Shown piece after piece: positions 8,883 to 18,615 of a stretch of 64,000 nt of DNA (the stretch's first letter is position 1; every line of letters begins with the position of its first letter). Below the pieces are notes generated by a model. That model did no database searches, was not told the DNA's origin, and saw only the letters and a program-made list of their open reading frames with translations. The translations under genes and the position numbers were made by a program. Origin of the DNA: Aquitalea sp. LB_tupeE (GTDB lineage: Bacteria > Pseudomonadota > Gammaproteobacteria > Burkholderiales > Chromobacteriaceae); NCBI RefSeq assembly GCF_013391415.1, contig NZ_JACAXB010000013.1, forward strand, positions 1-64,000, read 5' to 3'.

Positions 8883-9794
8883 TCAAACCGGTGGCACGCT
8901 GCTGGCCAGATAGTCCCAGAAGGCATCCAGTTCGGGGCGGCTGCGCTTGTTGTCGCGATACAGCCTGACTTCCATGTCCACGCTCCAGCCTGTGGGTGCG
9001 GCCAACGCCAATTGGCGGGAACGCACTTCACGTTGTACCGAGCTACTTGGCAAAAACGCCACACCATGCCCTTCCAGCACCATGTTCTTCAGTCCTTCGG
9101 CCATGTCGGTTTCGTAGCGCAAGGACAAAAAGGTGGGTACAGGCGCAGCTTCCAGAATCAGGTCGGTCATCAGGCGAAAATAGGCATTGCTGGCGTAGCC
9201 CAGAAACGGCAGCGGTTGCGCGGCACTGCCTGGCAGGGCGTAGCGTGGTGTGTGGTCTGGATTGCTGCGCACATATGGCCGCAGCGTTTCCACGCCCAGC
9301 CGCAAGCCGCTGTAGCGTGGATCGGTCAGTTCCACCGGGTGCTTGGGGTGGTGATAGCACATCAGCAGATCGCAGCCGCCCTCCACGAAGGCCAACAAGG
9401 CATCGTGCACATTGCTGGCCTGCAAGCGGCAGGACAGCGGGCCAAAGCCCTGCTCCACCCGGGTGAGCCATTTGGGAAAGAAGGAAAACGACAGCGTATG
9501 CGGCACGGCCAGACTCAGCGTGCCGGCCGGCAAGGGTTGCAAACCGCGCAACTGGGCGCGGGTGCTGTTGATTTGCGCCAGCATCTGCACGGCCTGTTCA
9601 CGCAATAACTCGCCGGCTGCCGTCAGTCTGGTGGGGTAGGTAGTACGGTCGATCAGGTCGGCACCAAACCAGCTTTCCAGCGACTTGATCCGCCGGGAGA
9701 ACGCCGGTTGCGTGAGGTGGCGTATCTCGGCAGAACGGGTAAAGCTGCCGGTGTCGGCCAGTACCAGAAAATCTTCCAGCCAGCGGGTTTCCAT
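8883..9794 (-). CDS. LysR-type regulator, HypT (YjiE)-like
   Basis: 303 residues. The N-terminal winged helix opens with METRWLEDFLVLADTGSFTR and contains LTQPAFSRRIKSLE, as in E. coli HypT (IETKWLYDF, SQPAFSRRIRALE). The effector domain has PHTLSFSFFPKWL, MCYHHP and GVAFLPSSSVQREVRSRQL, which also parallels HypT. HypT senses hypochlorite by methionine oxidation; whether this protein does is inference. Its position upstream of aspA and the phosphatase on the same strand makes these possible targets. Confidence 0.82.
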   Translation of the reverse strand: METRWLEDFLVLADTGSFTRSAEIRHLTQPAFSRRIKSLESWFGADLIDRTTYPTRLTAAGELLREQAVQMLAQINSTRAQLRGLQPLPAGTLSLAVPHTLSFSFFPKWLTRVEQGFGPLSCRLQASNVHDALLAFVEGGCDLLMCYHHPKHPVELTDPRYSGLRLGVETLRPYVRSNPDHTPRYALPGSAAQPLPFLGYASNAYFRLMTDLILEAAPVPTFLSLRYETDMAEGLKNMVLEGHGVAFLPSSSVQREVRSRQLALAAPTGWSVDMEVRLYRDNKRSRPELDAFWDYLASSVPPV

Positions 9795-9947
9795 TGACCG
9801 ACTCTCCCCTATTGAAGGACATGATTTGTTTTTTTAAATCAGCCAACTAATCAGATAATTCCCGGTCAATTCAGGCTGACTTGATATTTTACAAGGTTGT
9901 ACTGCGCATTGCCCCTACAATGCTGCAAAACCGCAAATTGTCTGACA

Positions 9948-11096
9948 ATGAGAATCACACACACGATCTGGCGCGGCGTACTGGGCCTGTTGCCCGGTGA
10001 GATTGCCAGCAACGAAACCGGCTGGCTGCTGAGCCCCCATCAACACATGCCCTTGCTGCAACAGCGCCGCGCGCTGATGCTGCTTAACCGCGTGCGCTTG
10101 TTTGCCTTGCTGTTTGCCCTGCTCACACCCTTGTGGAGTGTCGTGGATATGATGACCCTGCCTGCGGCCTTGTGGGAGCGGCTGGTCAGCATGCGTTTGC
10201 TGGCCACCGTGGCCTTTGCCGCCCTGGTGATGTGGTGTCCGCATGATGGCCGCTTGTTGCGGGCCTACCAGGGCATGGCCACCTTGTTTGCCATTCCCAC
10301 GCTGTTTTATATCGGCTCGCACTTGCTGCTGACACAGCATCATCTGGAAGGCGTGTCGGCAGCGATCGGCACCGGCTATGCCTTCCTGCCCTTTGTACTG
10401 CTGGCGGCATTCGCCATTTTCCCGCTTACGCTGCTGGAAAACCTGGCCTTTGTCATGCCGGTACTACTAGCCTATGCACTGGCTTGGTCCATGGACTGGT
10501 CGGTGGCCAGTTGGCCTTCTTTTGGCGGGGAATTCTGGTTGCTGTCCTTGCTGGCCGGGGTATCGGCCCTGGCGGGCATCAGCCAGCTGGCCTTCATCAT
10601 TGCGCTGGTGGGACAAACCATCCGCGACCCGCTGACCACCGCCTTCTCGCGCCGCAGCGGCATCGAGATGCTGGAATTGCAACTGGTGAATGCGGAAAGA
10701 AACCAGCTGCCGCTGGCCATCGCCTTCATCGACATGGACCACTTCAAGAGCATCAATGATGAATTTGGCCATGCAGCAGGGGACAAGACCCTCAAGCTGC
10801 TGGTGCAGCAAATCCAGCAGAACATGCGCCGCGGGGACGTACTGGTGCGCTGGGGCGGGGAAGAATTTTTGCTGCTGATGCCCAACACCGACCGGGTGCA
10901 GGCCGAGATTGCGCTGGAGCGGCTGCGTCAGCAGGGCCTGGGACAGCGGCCGGACGGCACAGCGCTGACTGCCAGCATCGGTCTGGCCGAGCGCCTGGCC
11001 GATAAATGCAATGCACGCCGCCAGCTGGTGGAACTGGCCGACGCGCGCATGTACCGCGCCAAACAGCTGGGGCGTAATCAGGTGGTCAGCCGCTAG
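9948..11096 (+). CDS. membrane diguanylate cyclase (GGDEF)
   Basis: 382 residues from the ATG at 9948; a TTG at 9897 would extend it. The N-terminal half has about six hydrophobic helices between residues 45 and 215 with no recognised sensor name. The C-terminal GGDEF domain carries a GGEEF active site near residue 303 and FIDMDHFKSIND upstream. The inhibitory I-site RxxD (RRGD) lies exactly five residues before GGEEF. It should make c-di-GMP from GTP with product inhibition. It converges on the glycan locus with a 13-base gap. Confidence 0.9.
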   Translation: MRITHTIWRGVLGLLPGEIASNETGWLLSPHQHMPLLQQRRALMLLNRVRLFALLFALLTPLWSVVDMMTLPAALWERLVSMRLLATVAFAALVMWCPHDGRLLRAYQGMATLFAIPTLFYIGSHLLLTQHHLEGVSAAIGTGYAFLPFVLLAAFAIFPLTLLENLAFVMPVLLAYALAWSMDWSVASWPSFGGEFWLLSLLAGVSALAGISQLAFIIALVGQTIRDPLTTAFSRRSGIEMLELQLVNAERNQLPLAIAFIDMDHFKSINDEFGHAAGDKTLKLLVQQIQQNMRRGDVLVRWGGEEFLLLMPNTDRVQAEIALERLRQQGLGQRPDGTALTASIGLAERLADKCNARRQLVELADARMYRAKQLGRNQVVSR

Positions 11097-11109
11097 GCAG
11101 CTACCTGCT

Positions 11110-12993
11110 TCAACCCTGTTGCAGGACCACCCAGTCCTGGGTCGCCGGGGCGGCGCGGAATTCGTGCACCACCTGCTGCATCAGCCCAAACGCCTGGGCA
11201 CCATCCAGTGCGCGGCAGGCTTCTTCCAGTTGTTGCAAGAAGTGTTGCAGCTCGTTGGCCGGCAAATGGTATTCCTGTGCACGCAGGATGCGCGGGTGAT
11301 CGGTAGGTAGTACGTTGTCGCCAATCAGCAGTTCTTCGTACAGCTTTTCCCCCGGCCGGAGTCCGGAGAAGCGGATTTCGATATCGCCGCCCGGGTGTTT
11401 GTCATCCCTCACTTCCAGACCGGACAGATGCACCATGCGCCGTGCCAGATCGGCAATTTTCACCGGCTCGCCCATGTCCAGCACAAACACGTCACCGCCC
11501 TCGCCCATGGCCCCGGCCTGAATCACCAGCTGGGCGGCTTCCGGAATGGTCATGAAGTAGCGGGTGATGTCCGGATGCGTGACAGTAACCGGCCCACCAG
11601 CCTGAATCTGCTTCTTGAACAAGGGCACCACCGAGCCGGAGCTACCCAGCACATTGCCAAAACGCACCATGACAAAACGGGTGTTGCTGCCGCGGGCGTG
11701 ACGGCCCTGCAAGGTGAGTTCGGCCAGCCGCTTGGTGGCCCCCATCACATTGGTGGGGCGTACCGCCTTGTCGGTGGAAATCAGCACAAAGGTATCCACA
11801 CCGCAGTCTTCTGCCGCCCGCGCGGTGGTATCGGTGCCGAAGGCATTGTTGACGATGCCTGCCACCGGATTGTGTTCCACCATCGGCACATGCTTGTACG
11901 CCGCGGCGTGGTATACCGTTTCCACCTTGAAAGCGCGCATGATCTGGCACAGGCGGGCATGGTCGGTGACCGAGCCCAGCACCGGCGTGCGCGGAATGTC
12001 CGGGGCCAGCTGTGATAGCTCCTGATCGATGGCGTAGAGGGCAAACTCGGTCAGTTCGAACAGCACGATGCGCGCCGGATTGTTGCGCGCAATCTGCCGT
12101 ACCAGTTCCGAACCGATGGAACCGCCTGCGCCAGTCACCATCACCACCCGGCCCTGGATGTTACGGGCCAGCAGCTCCGGACGCGGCGGTACCGGATCGC
12201 GACCCAGCAGGTCTTCGATTTCCACTTCCTTGAGTTCTTCCACCCGCGCTTCGCCCGATACCAGGTCAGCCATGCCGGGCAGGCGCTTGATGGGAATGCG
12301 CAAATGCTCCAGCGATTCCAGGATCTCGCGCTGGCGGCCACGGCTGACCGAAGGCATGGCCAGCAGAATGCAGCTGGCGGCGGTTTCCTCGATCAACAGC
12401 GGCAAATCCTCCGGCGCATGCACGGTCAGACCGCGATAGGTACGCCGCCAGCTCTCCGGATTGTCATCGACAAAGGCCATCGGCCGGTATTCCTTGCCTG
12501 CTTGCAAGGCCAGCATCAGCTGCACCCCGGCCTGACCGGCACCGTAGATGATGACGTGCTCACGCGGCGCATCTACCGAATCGATACGCCGCACCAGGCC
12601 GCGCAACACAAAGCGGCTGCCGCCGATATAAGCCATGGCGAACATCCAGAAGATGATGATGGACGAGCGCGGGAACGGCGCGATGCGCGCCATCACGATC
12701 ACGGCAGTCAGCACCAGTACCGCCAGGCTCACGCCGGTGAACACGGTGTAGACAATCTTGTCGTCCAGGTACTTCAGCACCGCGCGATAGAGGCCCAGCT
12801 TGACGAAGATGGGAATGACCCATAGCGGCGGCACGATGAAGATCCACAGATAAGGGTCCAGCTTCGGGTCCCAGTAGCCGCCCAGGCGCAGCACCACGGC
12901 GCTCCACAGCGCCAGCGGCAGCAACAGTGCATCCATCAGCGCCAGCAGCGCCATCTTGTTGTGACGGGAAAAGCTCAGCAGTTTGTCTAGCAT
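11110..12993 (-). CDS. membrane UDP-N-acetylglucosamine 4,6-dehydratase, WbpM/PglF type
   Basis: 627 residues: four N-terminal membrane helices (residues 12-115), a first Rossmann-like domain (IIYGAGQAG near 148) and a catalytic short-chain dehydrogenase domain with TGAGGSIGSE near 292. The active site reads NVMGATKR, with Met in place of the usual Tyr before x3-Lys, the hallmark of the large WbpM branch. It converts UDP-GlcNAc to the 4-keto-6-deoxy sugar, the precursor for bacillosamine- or QuiNAc-type sugars. It is the last gene of the locus, after the initiating transferase. Confidence 0.92.
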   Translation of the reverse strand: MLDKLLSFSRHNKMALLALMDALLLPLALWSAVVLRLGGYWDPKLDPYLWIFIVPPLWVIPIFVKLGLYRAVLKYLDDKIVYTVFTGVSLAVLVLTAVIVMARIAPFPRSSIIIFWMFAMAYIGGSRFVLRGLVRRIDSVDAPREHVIIYGAGQAGVQLMLALQAGKEYRPMAFVDDNPESWRRTYRGLTVHAPEDLPLLIEETAASCILLAMPSVSRGRQREILESLEHLRIPIKRLPGMADLVSGEARVEELKEVEIEDLLGRDPVPPRPELLARNIQGRVVMVTGAGGSIGSELVRQIARNNPARIVLFELTEFALYAIDQELSQLAPDIPRTPVLGSVTDHARLCQIMRAFKVETVYHAAAYKHVPMVEHNPVAGIVNNAFGTDTTARAAEDCGVDTFVLISTDKAVRPTNVMGATKRLAELTLQGRHARGSNTRFVMVRFGNVLGSSGSVVPLFKKQIQAGGPVTVTHPDITRYFMTIPEAAQLVIQAGAMGEGGDVFVLDMGEPVKIADLARRMVHLSGLEVRDDKHPGGDIEIRFSGLRPGEKLYEELLIGDNVLPTDHPRILRAQEYHLPANELQHFLQQLEEACRALDGAQAFGLMQQVVHEFRAAPATQDWVVLQQG

Positions 12994-13015
12994 GTCGAAT
13001 CGACTTTCACGGCCA

Positions 13016-13693
13016 TCAGCGCAGCACGATTTTCAGCAAGGTGGCGAAGATGATGCGGATATCTTCCAGCAGGCTGTGGGTTTGCGCATAGCGCACGTAA
13101 TAGCCCAGTTTTTCCGGCAGGATCTGTTCGATATAAGCGCGCTCCGGGTCGGCGGCGCGGCCCAGGATTTCGTTTTCATCAATCATGCGGATGGAGGCCC
13201 AGTCGGTGATGCCGGGGCGTACTGACAGCACGATGTTTTTCACCTCATCCGGGTAGTGCGCCACATACTTGGGCACTTCCGGGCGCGGGCCCACCAGGCT
13301 CATGTCGCCGAACAGCACATCCAGCAATTGCGGCAATTCATCCAGCTTGCTCTTGCGCAAAAAGCGCCCGGCCCCGGTGACGCGGCTGTCCGCACCCACG
13401 GTCAGCTGGCCCTGCACTTCGGTATTCACCTGCATGGTGCGGAATTTGTGGATGCGAAACAGCATGCCGCCGCGCCCTACCCGCACCTGGCGGAAAAACA
13501 CCGGGCCGGGAGAATCCAGCTTTATCCACAGTGCCACCAGCAGCAGCGGCCCGGCCAGCAGCAGCAAGCCGATGCTGGACGCGATCAGGTCGAACAGGCG
13601 CTTGAGCAGTGCCGAACCCGCACCCGGCGGGCGACAGCATGGCGGTAACAAGGCCGGGCCTTCACCCGGCTGCAAAGGCTGGTGCTGACTCAT
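13016..13693 (-). CDS. initiating polyprenyl-phosphate sugar phosphotransferase (PglC-like)
   Basis: 225 residues. One reentrant or membrane helix (about 34-55, [14 protein letters not shown]) is followed by the conserved bacterial sugar transferase core: [30 protein letters not shown] with the catalytic Asp-Glu pair, and [13 protein letters not shown]. It transfers a sugar 1-phosphate from a UDP-sugar to undecaprenyl phosphate on the cytoplasmic face. Short PglC-type length, without the extra N-terminal helices of WbaP. It overlaps the aminotransferase stop by an ATGA, so it is translationally coupled. Confidence 0.9.
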   Translation of the reverse strand: MSQHQPLQPGEGPALLPPCCRPPGAGSALLKRLFDLIASSIGLLLLAGPLLLVALWIKLDSPGPVFFRQVRVGRGGMLFRIHKFRTMQVNTEVQGQLTVGADSRVTGAGRFLRKSKLDELPQLLDVLFGDMSLVGPRPEVPKYVAHYPDEVKNIVLSVRPGITDWASIRMIDENEILGRAADPERAYIEQILPEKLGYYVRYAQTHSLLEDIRIIFATLLKIVLR

Positions 13694-14853
13694 GCGCCCA
13701 GAATCTCACGCACGGCGGCAATCACGCGGGTCTGGTCGTCCTCGGTCATGCGGGTGTACAGCGGCAGGGTGACTTCGGCCTCGAAAGCGGCATCGGCCAC
13801 CGGGAAGGCGGCACGGTCCAGCTGGTAGCCATCGCGCCATACCGGCTGACGATGCAGCGGAATGAAGTGCACCGAGCAGCCGATGCCCTTTTCCGCCATG
13901 CGCAGGATGAAATCATCACGGCTGATGCCGGCCTCCGGCTTGATACGTACCGGGTACAGATGCCAGGCATGACGGTCCCCGGCATGCGCCGGACGGGCGG
14001 GCAGAATCAGCGGCAGGTCGGCCAGTTCACGGTCGAAACGCTGGGCCATGACTTCGCGCTTTTCGCGGAAGGCGACAATCTTCTTCAACTGGTGAATACC
14101 CATGGCGGCGGCGGTGTCCGGCATATTGTATTTGAAGCCGGGGGCGATCACTTCGTAATACCAGGCCGGGGTCTTGGACACATAGCGGTCGAAGGCATCG
14201 CGGCTGATGCCGTGCAGACGCATGATCTTGCAGCGGGCAATGATGTCCTTGTTCCTGGACACCACCATGCCGCCTTCACCGGTAGTCATGGTTTTGTTGG
14301 CGTAGAAGCTGAACACAGTGATGTCCGAATCCAGCGTGCCCACCAGCTTGCCTTTATACGTAGTCGGCAGTGCATGGGCCGCGTCTTCCACCACTTTCAG
14401 GCCGTGTTCGCGGGCGATGGCGATAATTTCGTCCATTTCGCACGCCAGGCCGGCAAAATGCACCGGCATGATGGCGCGGGTTTTCGGGGTGATGGCGGCA
14501 CGGATGGCAGCCGGGCTGATATTGAAAGTGGCCGGGTCCACATCCACCACGACCGGGTCTGCGCCCAGATAACGCACCACTTCGGCCGTGGCAGTAAAGG
14601 TGTAGCTGGGGACAATCACTTCATCACCCGGCTGGATGCCGATGGCTTCCAGCGCCAGATGCAGACCGGCAGTGGCGGAGTTTACGGCAATCGCTTCCAC
14701 GCCTTCGCCGATGAAGGCAGCAAAGTCGGCTTCGAACTGCTTGGTCTTGGGGCCGGTGGTCACCCAGCCGGAACGCAGGGCGTCGACCACTTCATTGATT
14801 TCGTCTTCGCCGATATCCGGCAGGGCAAAGGGCAGGAATTTCTGTTCGCTCAT
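13690..14853 (-). CDS. DegT/DnrJ/EryC1/StrS aminotransferase (PglE-like)
   Basis: 387 residues. It has [14 protein letters not shown] near the N-terminus, the PLP-stacking segment [13 protein letters not shown] and the Schiff-base lysine in [15 protein letters not shown]. It likely transaminates the 4-keto sugar made by the WbpM-like enzyme, giving a UDP-4-amino-4,6-dideoxy sugar. The frame runs far upstream into the acyltransferase region, but [15 protein letters not shown] is the natural start; an ATG at 14862 is an alternative. No PglD-like N-acetyltransferase accompanies it. Confidence 0.9.
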   Translation of the reverse strand: MSEQKFLPFALPDIGEDEINEVVDALRSGWVTTGPKTKQFEADFAAFIGEGVEAIAVNSATAGLHLALEAIGIQPGDEVIVPSYTFTATAEVVRYLGADPVVVDVDPATFNISPAAIRAAITPKTRAIMPVHFAGLACEMDEIIAIAREHGLKVVEDAAHALPTTYKGKLVGTLDSDITVFSFYANKTMTTGEGGMVVSRNKDIIARCKIMRLHGISRDAFDRYVSKTPAWYYEVIAPGFKYNMPDTAAAMGIHQLKKIVAFREKREVMAQRFDRELADLPLILPARPAHAGDRHAWHLYPVRIKPEAGISRDDFILRMAEKGIGCSVHFIPLHRQPVWRDGYQLDRAAFPVADAAFEAEVTLPLYTRMTEDDQTRVIAAVREILGA

Positions 14854-14939
14854 TTTCGTCATCTTCAATAGGCGTCGTTGTTCATGGCTGGCAGCCGACG
14901 CATGGTTGCCAGTCGCGTATTTGGTCTTGTCAGCGGCGC

Positions 14940-16061
14940 TTACTGGCGGGCCAGATTGTCCGTCGCCGGCTTCTCTTTCAGCGCATCCGCCGCACGTTTG
15001 CCCAGCTTCTGCGTCGGCAGTTCCACCCAGCGGTTGATGGCCAGCGCCAGAGTCCAGGTCATCACAGTGGCAGCGGCCACCAGCAGCCACCACGGCAGAT
15101 TGTAGCCAGCCAGCACTTCCATTAGCACGTAGCCCGCATTGGAATGACATACATACCAGGCGTAGCTGACGGCGGCCACCCGCGCCAACCAGCGGCTGCT
15201 CCAGATTGCCGGGCGCAGCACGCCCAGTACGAACAGGCTGATGCCGATGGCGTAGCTGCCGTACAGTTCTGGCGACGGCCAGTTGGTGACCCACACAAAC
15301 ATGGCCAGCAGGCCGACAAAATGCAGCACGGTTTCCACTGCACCGGCCTGACCGGTGAGGTAGAAATAACACCAGCAACCGGCAAACATCAGTGGGAAAT
15401 AGCACACCACCGAGGACAGGAAATACTGATCATAGGCCCAGAAATGCGCCAACTGGCCGTGCAAGCCCTGGGCATTCGGGCCACGGCACAGCATGGCCAC
15501 CAGCGGCAACAGCAGCCAGATGGCCCACTTGATACGCTTACCGGTCAACGCAAAGGCAGTACCCAGCAAGGCGTAGAACCACAACTCCACCTTCAGCGTC
15601 CACATCACCGGGTCGATATTACGACCGCCCAGCATGTCCTGAAAGGCGATGCTGACATGGCCGATGACGTCACGCCGGGTGATGTCGAAGTCGTTATCCG
15701 CCAGCCAGGCGGCAAGCCACAAGGCAATCAGCGTTACCGCCAGCCCGGCCCAGTAGGTGGGGTAGATGCGGAACACCCGCGACACGGCAAAGCGCAAGCC
15801 ACCCATGCGGGTGAGCGACAGCGGAATCAACAGTCCGGAGATCAGCAGGAACAAGCCCACCCCCACCGCACCCAGATTAAAGGGCAGGACAAAAGATGCC
15901 CCGGCATAGCCTTCCAGCGGGTCCATATTCAGGATGTCGCTGATGCGTTCGCGATGCTGCCAGAAGGTTTGCGTGAAGTGGAACAGAATCACACACAGAA
16001 TGGCCACGCCCCGCAGGCCATCGGCAAAATCAAAACGGACATGCTGCTTGTTGCTACTCAT
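14940..16061 (-). CDS. acyltransferase family 3 membrane protein (OafA/ExoH-like)
   Basis: 373 residues with about ten membrane helices. The acyltransferase-3 start is clear: [21 protein letters not shown], with the conserved Arg-Gly and His. [14 protein letters not shown] near residue 70 and [10 protein letters not shown] near 95 are also family motifs. Such enzymes O-acetylate or otherwise acylate glycans on the membrane. Its place in the glycan locus indicates modification of the sugar units. Eight bases separate it from the preceding small membrane gene. Confidence 0.88.
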   Translation of the reverse strand: MSSNKQHVRFDFADGLRGVAILCVILFHFTQTFWQHRERISDILNMDPLEGYAGASFVLPFNLGAVGVGLFLLISGLLIPLSLTRMGGLRFAVSRVFRIYPTYWAGLAVTLIALWLAAWLADNDFDITRRDVIGHVSIAFQDMLGGRNIDPVMWTLKVELWFYALLGTAFALTGKRIKWAIWLLLPLVAMLCRGPNAQGLHGQLAHFWAYDQYFLSSVVCYFPLMFAGCWCYFYLTGQAGAVETVLHFVGLLAMFVWVTNWPSPELYGSYAIGISLFVLGVLRPAIWSSRWLARVAAVSYAWYVCHSNAGYVLMEVLAGYNLPWWLLVAAATVMTWTLALAINRWVELPTQKLGKRAADALKEKPATDNLARQ

Positions 16062-16068
16062 CCCCTAC

Positions 16069-16638
16069 TCACCTGTCTCCCGGCGGTACATCACGCTGGT
16101 CATGAAGGTTAAAAGCGCTATTATCCTCGCCGTTAGTACAGGTTTGCACGGTTTTTTGTCTATCTTCTGCACGTACAAACGACTGCTGCAAATCAAACTG
16201 CGCCAGATTAGCGGTGAAGCTGTCCGTCGGCGCGGCCTGAGTGCACTCAGCGTGGCGACGCAGTTTCTTGGCCAGCCTTTCCAGCAAGGTAAGCGGCAAA
16301 AACAGCAACACCAGTACGATCCAGCCCACTACATGCCAATGCGCCAGCAGCTTCAACCACGCCGGGGCGGGCTGCCCGCCACCGCCATACTTGTCCCAGA
16401 AAAACATCGCACCACAGAACAAGCCGAACCAGCCAACCAACAAGCCAGACTGCAAACGTGGCCACTGCTGCCAGCTGGCCAGCGCATAAGCGGCCATATA
16501 CAGCAACACCTGGGCCAGCCCCCAGCCCAGGCCGTTTTGCAAGGCCATGGCCAGCAGCACCATGCTGGCAAAAAATACCGCCAAGTAAGTTGCCAGCTTC
16601 AGCCCCAGCCGCAGCAGTTTTCCCAGCAGATGCAACAT
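16069..16638 (-). CDS. hypothetical membrane protein of the glycan locus
   Basis: 189 residues from the ATG at 16638, which lies 5 bases after the glycosyltransferase stop. About four hydrophobic helices lie between residues 5 and 135 (for example KLATYLAVFFASMVLLAMAL and WHVVGWIVLVLLFLPL). A polar tail follows that contains TDSFTANLAQFDLQ. I recognise no family. It is too short and has too few helices for a typical Wzy polymerase. Tight packing shows it belongs to the operon. Confidence 0.65.
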   Translation of the reverse strand: MLHLLGKLLRLGLKLATYLAVFFASMVLLAMALQNGLGWGLAQVLLYMAAYALASWQQWPRLQSGLLVGWFGLFCGAMFFWDKYGGGGQPAPAWLKLLAHWHVVGWIVLVLLFLPLTLLERLAKKLRRHAECTQAAPTDSFTANLAQFDLQQSFVRAEDRQKTVQTCTNGEDNSAFNLHDQRDVPPGDR

Positions 16639-16642
16639 GGCA

Positions 16643-17878
16643 TCAGCCCCGGCGCAGCACAGCCTGCATAAAGCGCTGCGCCAGCACGCGGTAGTCGTGA
16701 TGTGCCAGTACATATTGCCGTCCGGCTGCGCCCATGCGGCCACGCTCGTTGGGCGTGGTGGCCAGCATGCGGCGCACGGCCTCGGCAATGGCGGCGGGGT
16801 CTTCCGCGCCCACGCTGAAACCGGCCCCGGCGTCTTTCACCATATCGTTGCCCGCCTCCACCGAATGGATCACCGGCTTGCCGGCCATCAGGTAATCGAA
16901 CAGCTTGTTGGGGTTAATGCCGAAACGGTAGATGGGCAACTTGCGCCAGCCAATGAACAGGCTGTCCATTTCCGCCAGAAAGGCTGGGACGGCCCGCTTG
17001 GGAATACTGGGCAGGAAGTGTACGTTGGACAGCCCCATTGCGGCGGCCTTGGCCACCAGCGCCGCCTTGTCCGGGCCATCGCCCACCAGCACAAAGCTGA
17101 CTGGCGTGTCTTGCAATTGCGTGGCGGCTTCCAGCAGGAAGTCCAGCGCATTGGCCAGGCCATGGCCACCGGCATAGCCAATCAGAAAGCGCTTGTCGGC
17201 CTTGAGTTTGGCCAGTGCCGCCAGGTGCTCGGCAGACAACGGCGTGTCCGCGCCCTGCCACTCGGCCACGTCCACGCCGTTAGGGACGACATGGTATTTT
17301 TCCGCCGCCATGCCGTGTTCCATCATGTAGTCGCGCGCACAGGGCAACATGGAGATCACGGTATCGGCCTTGCGGTAGCCAAAATCCTCGGCCCACTGCA
17401 TCAGGCGGATAAAGGGATGGGAGCGCGACATGCCGCCTACTTCCACCGGCGTCAGCGGCCACAGGTCATGCACCTCGTACACCAGCCGCGCTCCGGTCTT
17501 GCCGGCAATGAAAGCAGCGGGGATGGTATCCAGCGGATAGGTGGAGGAGGCAATCACCACGTCCGGCTTCCACTGTTTCAGATAACGCCCGGACAGGCCC
17601 ATCACCTTGCCCAGGAAGCTGAAAATGTTGATCACCCGCTTCAGGCCATTGCCCGGATAGGCCGGGGTCTTGCACCAGGTGTAGCGGATGCCGTCGATGT
17701 CTTCGTCCTGATACTTGGCGGTCAGCTGCGGATTGGTCTGGCGCAGATGCGAGGTATCTGCCGCCAGCATATTGACTTCGTGGCCGGCCTTGACCCATTC
17801 ACGCGCCAGGTAATAGGGGCGGAATTCCATGCCGTGGCGCGGGCTGCCGGCATAGTGATTGATATAGAGAATACGCAC
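16643..17878 (-). CDS. glycosyltransferase family 4 (WbuB-like)
   Basis: 411 residues with a GT-B fold. N-terminal RILYINHYAGSPRHGMEFRPYYLA matches the WbuB branch. EVHDLWPLTPVE lies near 137 and VVPNGVD near 198. The donor-binding region is YAGGHGLANALD near 230 and INPNKLFDYLMAGKPVI near 320, with the GT4 glutamate region in SVEAGND. WbuB proteins transfer FucNAc-type or related N-acetyl sugars; the sugar here is unknown. Cytoplasmic, acting on the lipid-linked intermediate. Confidence 0.88.
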   Translation of the reverse strand: MRILYINHYAGSPRHGMEFRPYYLAREWVKAGHEVNMLAADTSHLRQTNPQLTAKYQDEDIDGIRYTWCKTPAYPGNGLKRVINIFSFLGKVMGLSGRYLKQWKPDVVIASSTYPLDTIPAAFIAGKTGARLVYEVHDLWPLTPVEVGGMSRSHPFIRLMQWAEDFGYRKADTVISMLPCARDYMMEHGMAAEKYHVVPNGVDVAEWQGADTPLSAEHLAALAKLKADKRFLIGYAGGHGLANALDFLLEAATQLQDTPVSFVLVGDGPDKAALVAKAAAMGLSNVHFLPSIPKRAVPAFLAEMDSLFIGWRKLPIYRFGINPNKLFDYLMAGKPVIHSVEAGNDMVKDAGAGFSVGAEDPAAIAEAVRRMLATTPNERGRMGAAGRQYVLAHHDYRVLAQRFMQAVLRRG

Positions 17879-17911
17879 GCTGCTGCTTTTCCGAATTTAA
17901 GTGTCCGCCGT

Positions 17912-18604
17912 TCAGAACAGCCCGGCGGCGATATTGATCATCATCGCCAGCACGGTGGTGTTGAACAGGAAGGACAGGATGCAATGCACGGAGCCGATGC
18001 GACGCATGGCCCGTGAGCTGAAGTCGATATCGGCTGTCTGGCCCGAAGTGCCGATGACGGCGGCAAAATAAAAGAAATCGCTGTAATTGGGTTCTTCATC
18101 CCCCGGGAACTCCAGCCCCGGCTTGCCGCTGCGAAACAGCGCCACGTAGTACTGGTGGGCGTAATGCAGCGCGAACATGGTCTGGGTAAACAGCCAGCTG
18201 GTGAAGATGGTCAGTACCGACAAGCCGATATGCAGGCCACGGCTGCTACCGTGCAGGTCTTTCGCCACCGACAGCTCGGCCACGATGGACAGCAGACACA
18301 CCACGGCAGCCAGCACGACCAGCATCAGGATGGCCATTTCGCCTTCGTCCTGCCGGGCGGCGCGGTGGCGGATCTGCTCGGCATCGGCGCCATGCATCAT
18401 GTGCAGCGCCAGCAGCAGGTAGAGGCCGGCACCTGCATTCCAGCCAATCACATAGGCGGTGAGTGTGCGCATGGGGCTGAGCATGGCCAGCGCCTGTGCC
18501 ATGCAGAGGCCGAACACGATGGCCGACATCAGGCGCGGCCGGGTGCGCAGGATGTGGATCAGCCGGGCCAGCGGGCCGTGGCGATGGCGTTGTGGTTTAT
18601 CCAT
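17912..18604 (-). CDS. DUF1345 family membrane protein
   Basis: 230 residues with about five helices. The DUF1345 pattern is visible: YVIGWNAGAGLYLLLAL near 50, a short HRAARQDEGE loop, and the C-terminal GDEEPNYSDFFYFAAVIGTSGQTADI followed by RRIGSVHCILSFLFNTTVLAM. The family has no known function. It is transcribed with the glycan genes, 11 bases after the preceding glycosyltransferase stop, yet it is not a usual glycan-locus gene. Confidence 0.82.
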   Translation of the reverse strand: MDKPQRHRHGPLARLIHILRTRPRLMSAIVFGLCMAQALAMLSPMRTLTAYVIGWNAGAGLYLLLALHMMHGADAEQIRHRAARQDEGEMAILMLVVLAAVVCLLSIVAELSVAKDLHGSSRGLHIGLSVLTIFTSWLFTQTMFALHYAHQYYVALFRSGKPGLEFPGDEEPNYSDFFYFAAVIGTSGQTADIDFSSRAMRRIGSVHCILSFLFNTTVLAMMINIAAGLF

Positions 18605-18615
18605 GATGTTTGTCC

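Noticed and set aside
11097-11130. CCTGC/GCAGG repeat between the diguanylate cyclase gene and the glycan locus as a terminator
   Set aside because: Short stem, long loop and no T run on either strand.
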